Shown: positions 5,981 to 14,634 of the stretch, in pieces
Layout of the letters: each line of letters starts with the position of its first letter
Numbering within the stretch: position 1 is the stretch's first letter
DNA from: a bacterium
Lineage (GTDB): Bacteria; Patescibacteriota; Gracilibacteria; UBA1369; GCA-2718715
NCBI GenBank assembly: GCA_030426295.1
Contig: JAUHYY010000005.1
Span: forward strand, 1 to 19,323
Length of the DNA stretch: 19,323 bases
Direction: 5' to 3'
Notes under the pieces: generated by a model
Database searches by the model: none
What the model was told of the DNA's origin: nothing
What the model saw: the letters and a program-made list of their open reading frames with translations, nothing else
Translations under genes and position numbers: made by a program

Positions 5981-7234
5981 ATGCTTGAATTACTTAAAAA
6001 ACATAGAAAAGAGAAAGGAAATGCAATTTTAGCTTTAGATATCGGTACTGAATACGTAAAAGCATTAGTAATTCAATTAAGAGGAGGAAAAGGACACATA
6101 ATAGGTGTTGGTAAAAAAGATCAACGAATGGGCGATATGCAAAACGGAGCCGTAATGGACATCGCTTCTGTTATTAGAAATTGTAAAGCTGCTATCGCGG
6201 ACGCAGAAAGAATGGCTGGGATTATTCCAACTCAGCTTATTTTAGGTATTGCAGGTGAACTAGTGAAAGGGGACACAACTTGCCTTAAATATAATAGAAA
6301 GAATCCAGAATCTAAGATTGATCTATCAGAACTAAAGAATATTGTTCATAAAGTTCAATGGAAATGCTTCGAAGAAGTTAGATCACGATTAGCAAACGAA
6401 ACTGGATACAACGAAATCGACATAAAGCTCGTAAACGCAGCAATTGTAGATATGAATATCGATGGTTACAAAGTTTCAAATCCAATTGGTTTTCAAGGTA
6501 AAGAAGTAGAAGTTTCTATCTTTAATGCTTTCGCTCCTCTTGTGCATTACGGTGCACTTCAAACTATCGGTGCCGAACTTAATATGGATCTACTAGCAAT
6601 TACAGTTGAGCCTTACGCAGTAGCAAGAGCAATGAGTTATGAAGATGGAGGCGACTTCAACGGTATATTCATCGATATCGGTGGCGGAACAACAGACATC
6701 GCAGTAGTTAAAAATGGCGGTGTTCTTGGAACAAAGATGTTCACTCTTGGTGGGCGCGTGTTTACGAAGAGACTTGCTCAGATCTTGAATGTTTCAATGA
6801 AAGACGCAGAAAAAATCAAAATTGCTTACAGTAATGATGAACTAGAAAAGCAGTCATACAAAGTAGTAAGAGAAGCCATGAAAATGGATGCAGATGTTTG
6901 GGTATCAGGCGTTGAATTAAGTCTGCAAGAGTTCGCACATTTAGATAGTCTTCCAAATAGAATTTATATTTGTGGAGGAGGATCACTACTACCTGAAATT
7001 AAAGAAACTCTAGAGAGTCCAGACTGGTACAAATCATTACCATTCTCATCACAACCAAGAGTTAAGTTCTTAAATCCTAAAGACATTTCGAGTTTAGAAG
7101 ACGAAACTGGTAAACTAAAAGATGCAACAGACATACCAGCGATGGCTTTAGCTAATATCGCTCTCGAATTAGCTGGAGACGAACAAGTCCTATTAGGCCT
7201 ACTTAAAAAAGTAGTTAGATTAATGCAAGTTTAA
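5981..7234 (+). CDS. FtsA/PilM-type actin-like ATPase
   Basis: This is a cytoplasmic actin-fold ATPase of the FtsA/PilM group. In the 417 residues, phosphate-1 is LALDIGTEYVK (17-27) and an SHS2-like insert spans roughly 84-200. Phosphate-2 is IFIDIGGGTTDIAVV (229-243) and the adenosine loop is IYICGGGSLLPEI (328-340). The last 15 residues (LLGLLKKVVRLMQV) could form an amphipathic membrane-binding helix, as in FtsA. FtsA links FtsZ to the division machinery; PilM caps the inner-membrane platform of type IV pili by binding PilN. Sequence alone does not decide between them. It is the first gene of a six-gene operon, nine bases before a single-pass membrane protein that could be its membrane partner. 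No Shine-Dalgarno-like sequence precedes the ATG. The fold is certain; the exact orthology is not. Confidence 0.85.
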   Translation: MLELLKKHRKEKGNAILALDIGTEYVKALVIQLRGGKGHIIGVGKKDQRMGDMQNGAVMDIASVIRNCKAAIADAERMAGIIPTQLILGIAGELVKGDTTCLKYNRKNPESKIDLSELKNIVHKVQWKCFEEVRSRLANETGYNEIDIKLVNAAIVDMNIDGYKVSNPIGFQGKEVEVSIFNAFAPLVHYGALQTIGAELNMDLLAITVEPYAVARAMSYEDGGDFNGIFIDIGGGTTDIAVVKNGGVLGTKMFTLGGRVFTKRLAQILNVSMKDAEKIKIAYSNDELEKQSYKVVREAMKMDADVWVSGVELSLQEFAHLDSLPNRIYICGGGSLLPEIKETLESPDWYKSLPFSSQPRVKFLNPKDISSLEDETGKLKDATDIPAMALANIALELAGDEQVLLGLLKKVVRLMQV

Positions 7235-7243
7235 CCACCTCCA

Positions 7244-9016
7244 ATGCCAAAGCCAAAAGAGGAGAAAGCAAAGGAGCAAACTCAAGAAGAAGAAGTAAAG
7301 AAAATTCCACTATCAAAAGTGATTTATACAGAAATTGACGATGAAGTCAGTTCTATTTACGACCGTGTTAAATCTAAAAAGACAAAAGAGGTTTTTGTAG
7401 TAGTTCCACTTAGATCAATTCTTTTTCAAAGTATTATTAATGTAAAAATCCTCAAAAGAAAAACAGACGAAATAGATAAGAAGTTATCATTCATAACAAA
7501 AGATAAGAGTGGTATCTATTTTGCAAATCAATGCAAGATCCCTGTCTACAATACGATGGGAGAAAAGAAGAAAATCAAAGACGTTCGAGACCTAAGTAAA
7601 CAAGAAGAAATCAAATTCAGATCCGGTCGACCACAAAAGATAAGCAAAGAAAAAATTTCAATTTCAGAAATTACTGCTAAGAGTGACAAGGCTCCAATGT
7701 CAGTTAGAGTAAATGACTTCCTTCATCAGTTCTGGAAACAAGGTAAAAAGAAGAAGCAAAAGAAAACTATGCTTACAAGCTCAGCTCACAGAGGAACAAT
7801 GCTAACTCTGACAGCAGGTAGTGTTTTACTACTATTCTTAATTGCATATATCGCACTACCAAACGCAACGATAACTTTGAAACCAAACTCTGTTCCAATT
7901 GAGCAAGCAGTTAATATTACATTTGCAGACTTTGAAAAAAACGAAGAGCTTCTCAGGACAAGACCTAACAGAGTTCTACCAAGTTACATAGTTAACCCAG
8001 GGATTCTTGAGAAAACTACAGAATATAACGCAACTGGTAATGATGCTGGAGGGTCAAACGCACGAGGTCTTGTTAAAATTACAAATAGAACTGATCGTGA
8101 ATTCCCGTTAGTTACAAGAACTAGATTTCAAACAGATGAAGGACTGATTTTTAGATCACAAGGATTCATAGTTGTTCCGGCTGCAAAAGGAGAAAATGTT
8201 CCAGGTACAATCGAGCTTGGAGTAGTTGCAGACGAATCAGATATCAACAACGTTCCAATAGGAGATAAAGGTAACATTGCACAAAACACAAAGCTATTTA
8301 TTCCAGGCCTTACAAGCGTAAGTAGAGAAGAAATATTTGCAGAGGCAGTAGAAGGTTTCACTGGTGGAATCACATCTAAAGATAAAATAGTAACTCAAAG
8401 AGACATTGATGGGGCAAAAGAATTTGTAAAAAAAGAACTAGTTAGAGATATTCCCGGGATGCTTAAAACATATGTAGACAAGAAGAATGCTGAAAATAAT
8501 CTAGGTTTAACACTGCTAAATGATTCAAGAGCTATAAACATTGGCGATATTGAGATTGTACTTGATGAATCAATCGTTGGTCAGAAAATGAACAGCTTTA
8601 ATGTTACTGCCAGGGTAGAAGCAATTGGTGTAAGTTTCGACAGAGAAGCCTTTTTACAACTTTTAAGAGACCATATCGAGCTTAGAAAATCTCCAGATAA
8701 GGAATTAACAAAAATTGATGACGAAGGAGTAACATATAGAGTTATTAAAAACGATGAAGAAAATTCACTCATAGATATTACAGCCACAATCAAAGGAGTC
8801 GAGCAGTATGAACTTAGCCAAGATAAACAAAGTGGTGTAAAGTTAATCAAAAAGATTAGAGAGCATGTAGCAGGAATGCAGATAACAGAGGCAAAGAAGT
8901 ACATTGAGAATCTTCCTGAAGTTGAATCTGTAGAGATCAAGGCATGGCCATTCTGGGCACCTACAATTCCAAGCGTTGCAGATAACATTAAAATTCTAGT
9001 AGATGGAACAAAATAA
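7244..9016 (+). CDS. Single-pass membrane protein with baseplate-J-like extracellular region
   Basis: The protein has 590 residues in three parts. A cytoplasmic region (1-185) begins with a Lys/Glu-rich tail and contains an alpha/beta domain around IYTEIDDEVSSIYDRVKS (27-44), VVVPLRS (52-58) and LSFITKDKSGIYF (81-93). This resembles a domain common in CPR membrane proteins of unknown role. One membrane helix follows at about 186-206. The large outer region carries the pattern usually annotated as baseplate J/gp47-like, with GLVKITNRT, TRFQTDEGLIFRSQ, VPAAKGENVPGTIEL and NVPIGDKGNI. Positive residues just before the helix fit N-in, C-out topology. It follows the actin-like ATPase by nine bases and overlaps the hydrolase start by 14 bases. 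A role as membrane anchor or partner of the ATPase is inference. Confidence 0.8.
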   Translation: MPKPKEEKAKEQTQEEEVKKIPLSKVIYTEIDDEVSSIYDRVKSKKTKEVFVVVPLRSILFQSIINVKILKRKTDEIDKKLSFITKDKSGIYFANQCKIPVYNTMGEKKKIKDVRDLSKQEEIKFRSGRPQKISKEKISISEITAKSDKAPMSVRVNDFLHQFWKQGKKKKQKKTMLTSSAHRGTMLTLTAGSVLLLFLIAYIALPNATITLKPNSVPIEQAVNITFADFEKNEELLRTRPNRVLPSYIVNPGILEKTTEYNATGNDAGGSNARGLVKITNRTDREFPLVTRTRFQTDEGLIFRSQGFIVVPAAKGENVPGTIELGVVADESDINNVPIGDKGNIAQNTKLFIPGLTSVSREEIFAEAVEGFTGGITSKDKIVTQRDIDGAKEFVKKELVRDIPGMLKTYVDKKNAENNLGLTLLNDSRAINIGDIEIVLDESIVGQKMNSFNVTARVEAIGVSFDREAFLQLLRDHIELRKSPDKELTKIDDEGVTYRVIKNDEENSLIDITATIKGVEQYELSQDKQSGVKLIKKIREHVAGMQITEAKKYIENLPEVESVEIKAWPFWAPTIPSVADNIKILVDGTK

Positions 9017-9755
9017 ATTTAATTACGAATCAGTTAATTACTGCTACTACAAAGTAGGGAATGGTGATACTAGTGTTTTAGTTTTGCACGGCTGGGGATC
9101 AAGAATAGAAAGTTGGCAAAAATTCTTCGAACATGCCGACAAAGAGAATTACACTTATTACTTCATAGAAATGCCAGGCTTTGGTGATTCGCCTAATCCT
9201 CCTAAAGCATGGACCGTGAGTGACTACAAAGATTTTGTGAAAACATTTATAAAGTCACTACAGAAAGACATACCCTATTTATTAGTTCATTCATTCGGCG
9301 GAAGAATAGCAATCAAACTCTTAAATGAAAAACATTCATTTTCAAAAGCTATTTTTGTTGGAGCAGCTGGGATCAAGCCAAAGCTAGCGCTTCATAAAAG
9401 AATAGTTAAGAAGTTATCTCCGTTTTTCAAGATGTTGGCTAAGCCTAAGGTCCTTAAGAAGTTTGTATATAAACTCCTAGGATCAACAGACTACATAGAG
9501 GCTGAAGGTACTCTAAAGCAAACATTCGTAAATGTAATTGAAGAAGATTTATCAGAATTAATTCCAAACATTAAGATTCCAGTAAAGCTTGTGTGGGGAA
9601 AACATGATTCTTACACACCACTTTCAATGGGAAAGAAGATGAACACTCTAATTGCAGATAGCAGTCTCACCATAATTCAAGAAGCGAGACACGGTGTTCA
9701 CATGCAAACTCCACAAAAACTTGCTAAGATTGTTAGCGAATTCTTTAACGAATAA
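9003..9755 (+). CDS. Alpha/beta-hydrolase fold enzyme
   Basis: This is a 250-residue alpha/beta hydrolase. The HGWG oxyanion motif is at 29-32, and the nucleophile elbow VHSFGG places Ser97 after the Val-His pair. The acid is probably Asp202 in WGKHDSYTP, and the base is probably His230 in EARHGVHMQTP. A cap region lies between about 125 and 185 and is rich in Lys and Phe. No signal peptide is seen, so it should act in the cytoplasm. The substrate is unknown: esterases, C-C hydrolases, haloperoxidase-like and lipase-like enzymes share this pattern. The ATG overlaps the end of the baseplate-J-like gene by 14 bases, and the MurF-like gene starts two bases after its stop, which suggests translational coupling and a role in the same envelope process. 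Confidence 0.88.
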   Translation: MEQNKFNYESVNYCYYKVGNGDTSVLVLHGWGSRIESWQKFFEHADKENYTYYFIEMPGFGDSPNPPKAWTVSDYKDFVKTFIKSLQKDIPYLLVHSFGGRIAIKLLNEKHSFSKAIFVGAAGIKPKLALHKRIVKKLSPFFKMLAKPKVLKKFVYKLLGSTDYIEAEGTLKQTFVNVIEEDLSELIPNIKIPVKLVWGKHDSYTPLSMGKKMNTLIADSSLTIIQEARHGVHMQTPQKLAKIVSEFFNE

Positions 9756-9757
9756 TA

Positions 9758-11293
9758 TTGAAAGAGTTATCACTCGCACTAATAGCTTTCAGCATATTGG
9801 TGAGCAGCTCAAGACTGCTTTATTTTTTTCAGCTGAAGGAATATAGACTCGATAGATTCATAGATTTTATAAGGTATGATAAAGGTAAAAGACAAGTAAT
9901 TAATCCATTTGGATTAATCCTATATATTGCATTCATAGTCTTATATTTTTACGGAGATTATTCTTTAGTAATTTACCTTGCTGCTCTAGCCGCAATGAGT
10001 AACATTATTATTGTAATTGCTAAAGGCTTCTTTAGATTCAAGCCTACTAAAAAAGCACTTCTAATTTTTGGTGCTCAAGTATTATCACTTGTATCATATA
10101 TATACTTTAATTATGGAATAGAATCACTATTTATAATTTATATAGCTGCCCCAATATTACTTTCATCATTAGTATTATTCTTGTCGCCAGTAACTAAGCT
10201 TGCAAAAGAAATTTACATTTCTCGAGCAAAACAAAAAATCTCTTCAATGAAAGACCTTAAAGTTGTAGGTATTACCGGGAGTTACGGTAAAAGCTCTACA
10301 AAAGAATTTTTACATCAAATTCTAGCCACAAAATATAAAGTCCTAAAAACTCCAGAAAATATCAACACAGATATAGGAGTCGCTAAAGTAATACTTAATA
10401 AGCTCAACGAAAACCACGAAATTTTCATTATTGAGATGGGAGCTTACAAAATCGGTGAAATAGCAAACATTTGTAAGATGAGAAATCCAGACATTGGTAT
10501 ATTAACTGCAGTTGCAAAGCAGCATCTTTCACTTTTCGGAAGCCTAGAGAATATTAAAATTGCTAAATCTGAGTTACTTCAGTCAGTAAGAGAAGGTGGT
10601 TTAAGAATAATCAATGGAGACAACGTTAACTCTAAAGATGTAGCTCAAAATCTCGGTCTTGAATCTGTAACATACGGCATAAAAGATAAGGACGTAGAAT
10701 ACAAAATTAATGACTTAAAAGAAGAAAACGGCAAAATATACTTCGAAGTAGATGGAGCACATATTTCAGCAGAGGTAACAGGTGCCCATCAAGCCCTAAA
10801 CATAACTGCTGCAATTATAGCTGCAAAAGAAATTGGAATGACAAAGATCGAGATCGAATGTGCGGTAAAGCAAATTAATCCACCTGAAGCTGTATTAAGT
10901 TTAAGGTCAGGGTACAGAGGGTCTATAATCTTAAATGATAGCTACAACTCAAACTTAGATGGATTCATTGCTGCAATAAATGTAGCTAAGAATCAAAAAG
11001 TACAGGGTCGCAAAATCTTAATCACAATGGGAATGATTGAGCTCGGTAAGGAGTCTGATGAAATCCATGAAGAAGTAGCAAGACACGCAAAAGACAACTT
11101 CGATCTATTCATAATTACTCGTAAAGAAGCTTATGCTCCATTCGCCAAAGTAATACCAGAGAGCAAGATCAAACTTATTGAAGACTCAGATGTTTTACTA
11201 AAGTATATGAAAAAGACAGTTGAACAATATGACCTAATTTTAATCGAAAACAGATTATATAAGCCCGTACTAGATTTATTACTCAATGACTAA
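9758..11293 (+). CDS. Membrane-anchored MurF-like Mur ligase
   Basis: Mur ligases join an amino acid or dipeptide to the peptidoglycan stem using ATP. In this 511-residue protein, residues 1-145 hold about five hydrophobic segments, absent from classical MurF. The ligase domain follows, with the P-loop GITGSYGKSSTKEF (171-184, Lys178), TPENINTDIGV (198-208) and LNDSYNSNLDGF (393-404), the last close to the MurF DSYNANP motif. The usual C-terminal KGSR of MurF is not seen. The start is a TTG two bases after the hydrolase stop. In-frame TTG and GTG at residues 14-15 would shorten the first hydrophobic segment. It sits in an operon with an aminotransferase and a FemAB-type protein, suggesting work on peptidoglycan or a related peptide-bearing polymer. 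A divergent ligase with another substrate is possible. Confidence 0.85.
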   Translation: MKELSLALIAFSILVSSSRLLYFFQLKEYRLDRFIDFIRYDKGKRQVINPFGLILYIAFIVLYFYGDYSLVIYLAALAAMSNIIIVIAKGFFRFKPTKKALLIFGAQVLSLVSYIYFNYGIESLFIIYIAAPILLSSLVLFLSPVTKLAKEIYISRAKQKISSMKDLKVVGITGSYGKSSTKEFLHQILATKYKVLKTPENINTDIGVAKVILNKLNENHEIFIIEMGAYKIGEIANICKMRNPDIGILTAVAKQHLSLFGSLENIKIAKSELLQSVREGGLRIINGDNVNSKDVAQNLGLESVTYGIKDKDVEYKINDLKEENGKIYFEVDGAHISAEVTGAHQALNITAAIIAAKEIGMTKIEIECAVKQINPPEAVLSLRSGYRGSIILNDSYNSNLDGFIAAINVAKNQKVQGRKILITMGMIELGKESDEIHEEVARHAKDNFDLFIITRKEAYAPFAKVIPESKIKLIEDSDVLLKYMKKTVEQYDLILIENRLYKPVLDLLLND

Positions 11294-12480
11294 TGCCAAT
11301 TTTTACAGACTTCACCCCTAACATGGGACGAAGTGAAATAAGTATCGCGTTCAAAAGTTTTTTCTTTTCTAATAAGAAAACCTTAAAAAGATTTGCAGCT
11401 TCCCTCAAGCGTGAATATGACATGACTCCATATTTTTATGACAGCGGTAGATCAGCTCTTTTGAGCATACTCGAAGGACTAAAAAACGATGGCAGAAACG
11501 AAGTCATAGTTCAAAGCTATACATGTGTTGTAGTAGTAAACGCTATTAAAGCTGCAGGATATAAACCAGTATACGTAGACGTAGATGAATCTGGAATTAA
11601 TATGTCTATAAAAGATTTAAAAAAGAAAATCACAAAACAAACAAGAGCAATGATAGTGCAGCATACATTCGGCATTCCAGATCAAATAGATGAAATCAAG
11701 AAACTTACAAAGGAACACAAATTCTTTTTAATAGAGGATTTAGCTCATGCAATTCGGGCGACCTATAAAGAAAAACTTTTAGGAACTTACTCAGATGCAG
11801 CATTCTTAAGTTTTGGATCAGGTAAAATCATTTCATCAAGCAGAGGGGGAGTAGCGCTAACTAAAAGATTAAAACTGGACACTAGTGAACTTAATCCAAT
11901 AGATAATGTATGGAAGCACCTCTATAAAATAATTTTATTTGGCTTAGCAAAACCTTTCTATTATTTTTTCAGTTTAGGTAAAATTAAAATTTACCTACTG
12001 AGCAAACTCGGATTTCTCCCAAAAGTAATAACAGAAAACGAAAAAAACGGATACGCACCAGCTCCGCATAGTTTCAGCCCTAAGCTAGCTGCCATTGCAC
12101 TCCATCAATGGAGGCGAAGAAAAAATAACATTAAGCGCAGAAGAAATATTGCAAAAATCTACCACAAAGAACTAAAAGACACAGTAAGATGCCTGCCATT
12201 CAACCCCGAAGCAGCCTATATGCGCTTCCCAATATTTGTAGATAATCCAGAAAAGCTCTTTGCATTCATGAAGAAACACCACATAATGTTAGGCGCAGAA
12301 TGGATGGGCTCAGTTATTGTACCTAGTTCAATAGATTTACGAGCAACAAAATATAAAGGCGGGTGTAAAAATGCAGAAAAAACAGCTCTTACAATAATCA
12401 ATCTGCCAACTGATCGCCAGATAACACCTAAGAAAGCAGAGAAAATAACACAACTCATCAAAACCTTTTATGGAAATTAA
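11293..12480 (+). CDS. DegT/DnrJ/EryC1/StrS-family PLP-dependent aminotransferase
   Basis: These enzymes aminate keto-sugars, usually nucleotide-linked, from glutamate or aspartate. The 395-residue length fits. Landmarks in order: SGRSAL (51-56) for phosphate binding; IVQSYTCVVVVNAI (72-85); YVDVDESGINM (94-104); LIEDLAHAIRA (146-156) with Asp149 expected to contact the PLP ring nitrogen; and FLSFGSGKIISSSRGGV (171-187), in which Lys178 should form the Schiff base. The His152 position is often Gln or His in the family. Its start overlaps the MurF-like stop by one base (TAATG) and its end overlaps the FemAB-type gene by 11 bases, so translation is probably coupled. In this context an amino-sugar or amino-acid precursor for envelope synthesis is plausible, but the substrate cannot be read from sequence. 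Confidence 0.88.
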   Translation: MPIFTDFTPNMGRSEISIAFKSFFFSNKKTLKRFAASLKREYDMTPYFYDSGRSALLSILEGLKNDGRNEVIVQSYTCVVVVNAIKAAGYKPVYVDVDESGINMSIKDLKKKITKQTRAMIVQHTFGIPDQIDEIKKLTKEHKFFLIEDLAHAIRATYKEKLLGTYSDAAFLSFGSGKIISSSRGGVALTKRLKLDTSELNPIDNVWKHLYKIILFGLAKPFYYFFSLGKIKIYLLSKLGFLPKVITENEKNGYAPAPHSFSPKLAAIALHQWRRRKNNIKRRRNIAKIYHKELKDTVRCLPFNPEAAYMRFPIFVDNPEKLFAFMKKHHIMLGAEWMGSVIVPSSIDLRATKYKGGCKNAEKTALTIINLPTDRQITPKKAEKITQLIKTFYGN

Positions 12481-13483
12481 ACAAATCAAAGACAATAACG
12501 AATGGGAATCATTCCTCGAATCCCAAGACCCTTTCATTTATGTCCAATCAACAAAATACGGTCAATTCAACCAGGCAATGGGGGATGACTACATTACCAT
12601 TGGAATTTATGAAAATAACAAAATCATAGGTGGTGCTATGTTCTTAACGATAAATGCAAGACGAGGACGTTTTATGTATGCCCCCTATTCACCAATTCTT
12701 GATTACAAAGACAAAGAACAAATCCAAAAATTCACAAATGAAATCAAGAAAATAGCAAAACAGAAAAAAATGGACTTCATAAGAATCTCACCGTTCGAAG
12801 ATGAAACATCCGAGTACATCACTAACTTAAAATCAGCAGGATTCAAAAAGTCACCAATGCACATGATTGCTGAAACAACATGGATCTTAGAACTGAATGA
12901 TACAGAAGAAAACATCATGAAAAACATGAAACAAAACCATCGTAATCTAATCAGACGAGCAGATAGAGATGGCGTGAAAATTACTTCAAGTAAAAATATA
13001 GAAGACGTTAAAAAAATACATCAACTGCTCGTAACAACTGCCAAGCGCCACAACTTCGTACCTTTCTCTCTCAAATACTTAGAAACAGAATTCAAAACTT
13101 TTCTTGAGTCAGATTCAGTAAGAATCTACCTTGCTCACCATGAAGGCGACCTACTAGCAGCCGCAATAGTTTTCTTCCACGGAAACACTGCAGTTTACAA
13201 GCATGGAGCATCAAACATGCTTAAACCAAAAGTACCTGCCTCATACGCTATTCAATGGGCTGCAATCAAAGAGGCGAAAAAGCGCGGACTAAAATATTAC
13301 AACTTCTGGGGCATAGCGCCAGAAGGCCAAAAGAAGCACCCTTTCTATGGAATCACTCATTTTAAAAAAGGCTTCAACGGATTCCAGAAAGATCTAATAC
13401 CTGCTCTAGATTTACCAGTTACCCCAAAGTACTGGTTTAACTTTTTAGTCGAAACGTTCAGAAGAATCAAACGAGGATTTTAA
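12470..13483 (+). CDS. FemAB-type (GNAT-fold) aminoacyl/peptidyl transferase
   Basis: FemABX proteins add amino acids from aminoacyl-tRNA to the peptide of lipid II, building interpeptide bridges. The protein has 337 residues, with two GNAT-like halves. Characteristic pieces are the aromatic Y-x-P segment RFMYAPYSPILDY (67-79), the basic helix MKQNHRNLIRRADRDGVKI (153-171), and the C-terminal block YKHGASNML (243-251), PASYAIQWAAIKEAKKRGLKYYNFWGI (256-282) and HFKKGFNG (297-304). The last matches the DFKGFG-like region of Fem and GNAT relatives. No membrane segment is seen; Fem proteins act at the inner face of the membrane. It is the last gene of the operon and overlaps the aminotransferase end by 11 bases. 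An alternative is a peptidoglycan-unrelated aminoacyl transferase of the same fold. Confidence 0.87.
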   Translation: MEIKQIKDNNEWESFLESQDPFIYVQSTKYGQFNQAMGDDYITIGIYENNKIIGGAMFLTINARRGRFMYAPYSPILDYKDKEQIQKFTNEIKKIAKQKKMDFIRISPFEDETSEYITNLKSAGFKKSPMHMIAETTWILELNDTEENIMKNMKQNHRNLIRRADRDGVKITSSKNIEDVKKIHQLLVTTAKRHNFVPFSLKYLETEFKTFLESDSVRIYLAHHEGDLLAAAIVFFHGNTAVYKHGASNMLKPKVPASYAIQWAAIKEAKKRGLKYYNFWGIAPEGQKKHPFYGITHFKKGFNGFQKDLIPALDLPVTPKYWFNFLVETFRRIKRGF

Positions 13484-13497
13484 TAGCTATTAGCTCT
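13484..13497. repeat. Short heptamer repeat between convergent gene ends
   Basis: TAGCTAT followed by TAGCTCT gives two 7-base units matching at five of seven positions, in the 20-base spacer between the FemAB-type stop and the acidic-protein stop. The bases 13481-13492 also form a perfect palindrome (TAATAGCTATTA) that includes the FemAB-type stop. No ordinary terminator is seen here. Confidence 0.45.
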
Positions 13498-13503
13498 TAT
13501 CCA

Positions 13504-14628
13504 TCAACTTTCTTCCTCTACTTCATAATCATCTGCAATCAGGTTGTCTGACACAGACTCCCATCCACCGCTAGCAGTTTGAAATTCAAATAGAACAGTT
13601 GCATCTTCACTCAGACTAGGGAATAAATCTTGACGTGGATTCACTGAATCATTTTCGAGCGAAGAGTTATCTAACATTGCCGGGTCAGAAACTGTCATTC
13701 GAACTAAATTAGGCATGTCACCTTTATTATCAATACCTTCTAAATGGAACTCAACAACATTTGAACCATCTTCTCGCGTATAAGGTATATCATCCCTTGG
13801 TAGGGACGGAAACAAGTCTCTAAGTGAAGTATCGTTATCAAGTTTAATATTGTCTTCTTTTTCGTCTTGGACCTCAGGCGTAGTCATATCAATACCAACT
13901 GCTTCCCCAAATCTAGCTGCAATTGCAGTAAATGCGTCAGTATCAATTCGTCCTGTTCTCAAGGTTCTAACAAGCTCTCGAGCAAGATCAGATGCAGCTC
14001 CTGTTGTGCCTACACCTAAATTAACAAAGTTTTCAGCAATATCTCTAAAAGCTTCTCCAAGATCTTCAGTCTCTTCCTGAGGACCATCAAGTCCAGTATC
14101 TAAATCAGTAGCATCTTGGATTTCAGATTCATCAACTCTACCATTTTCTCGATAAAGCTCGACACCATGCATAAGTTCATCAACCATAACTATATCAAGA
14201 CCAGATTCATTAATTCGTCTTTCAATATCATCAGCATCAAGTGGCTCATCTGCAGAAGCTCTTAGTAATTCAGTTCTAAATTCTGCATAAGACCGCATTT
14301 CAGACTCATCAAAGCTATCCCGAGCCACAGATTGCTCAGCTCTTTCAGCATCTGTTTGTGGAGTAGCAGGAGTAGAGGAGACATTGTCTACAGTTCTAGC
14401 TGGCTCATCATCAACCTGAGCAAGAGCAGCATCAGCAACTCCATCAGGATTTTCTACAGCTCGCTCAGCTTCTTCAGCTGCTTCACGTGCTTGTCTTGCC
14501 TCAGCCTCAATTCTTTGACGCTCTTCTTGTTCCCGTTGTTCTTCAGGAGACAAAGGAGCCGCCTCAACAGGCGCAGCAGCTTGTGCATCAACTTGGTCTA
14601 TACTTGGTTGTCCTTCAATACCACTCAT
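13504..14628 (-). CDS. Acidic low-complexity protein with two DLFPSL modules, unknown function
   Basis: I do not recognise the family. The 374 residues are strongly acidic. Residues 1-30 are Ala/Pro/Gln-rich. Residues 28-60 form a charged Glu/Arg/Ala helix, probably coiled coil. Residues 105-245 look helical and soluble, including ADDIERRINESGLDIVMVDELMHGVELY. The C-terminal part repeats a module beginning DLFPSL (271-276 and 334-339), each followed by a Val/Phe-rich strand and an SD-x-D segment. The two copies use different codons, so they are old or under selection rather than recent duplicates. There is no signal peptide or membrane segment. The gene ends in TGA and converges on the operon end 20 bases away. 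Its promoter overlaps that of yceD. Confidence 0.78.
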   Translation of the reverse strand: MSGIEGQPSIDQVDAQAAAPVEAAPLSPEEQREQEERQRIEAEARQAREAAEEAERAVENPDGVADAALAQVDDEPARTVDNVSSTPATPQTDAERAEQSVARDSFDESEMRSYAEFRTELLRASADEPLDADDIERRINESGLDIVMVDELMHGVELYRENGRVDESEIQDATDLDTGLDGPQEETEDLGEAFRDIAENFVNLGVGTTGAASDLARELVRTLRTGRIDTDAFTAIAARFGEAVGIDMTTPEVQDEKEDNIKLDNDTSLRDLFPSLPRDDIPYTREDGSNVVEFHLEGIDNKGDMPNLVRMTVSDPAMLDNSSLENDSVNPRQDLFPSLSEDATVLFEFQTASGGWESVSDNLIADDYEVEEES

Positions 14629-14634
14629 TATGAG

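Noticed and set aside
8581..8988. 135-codon minus-strand frame with a membrane-like sequence
   Set aside because: It lies entirely within the baseplate-J-like gene, which has coherent domains and tight operon spacing; antisense frames of such genes look hydrophobic.
12216..12537. Two minus-strand frames with hydrophobic, Cys-rich translations
   Set aside because: Both are antisense to the aminotransferase and FemAB-type genes, which are clearly real.
13481..13492. TAATAGCTATTA as a terminator between convergent genes
   Set aside because: The palindrome has no loop, is AT-rich and is not followed by a T tract, so it cannot form a stable termination hairpin.
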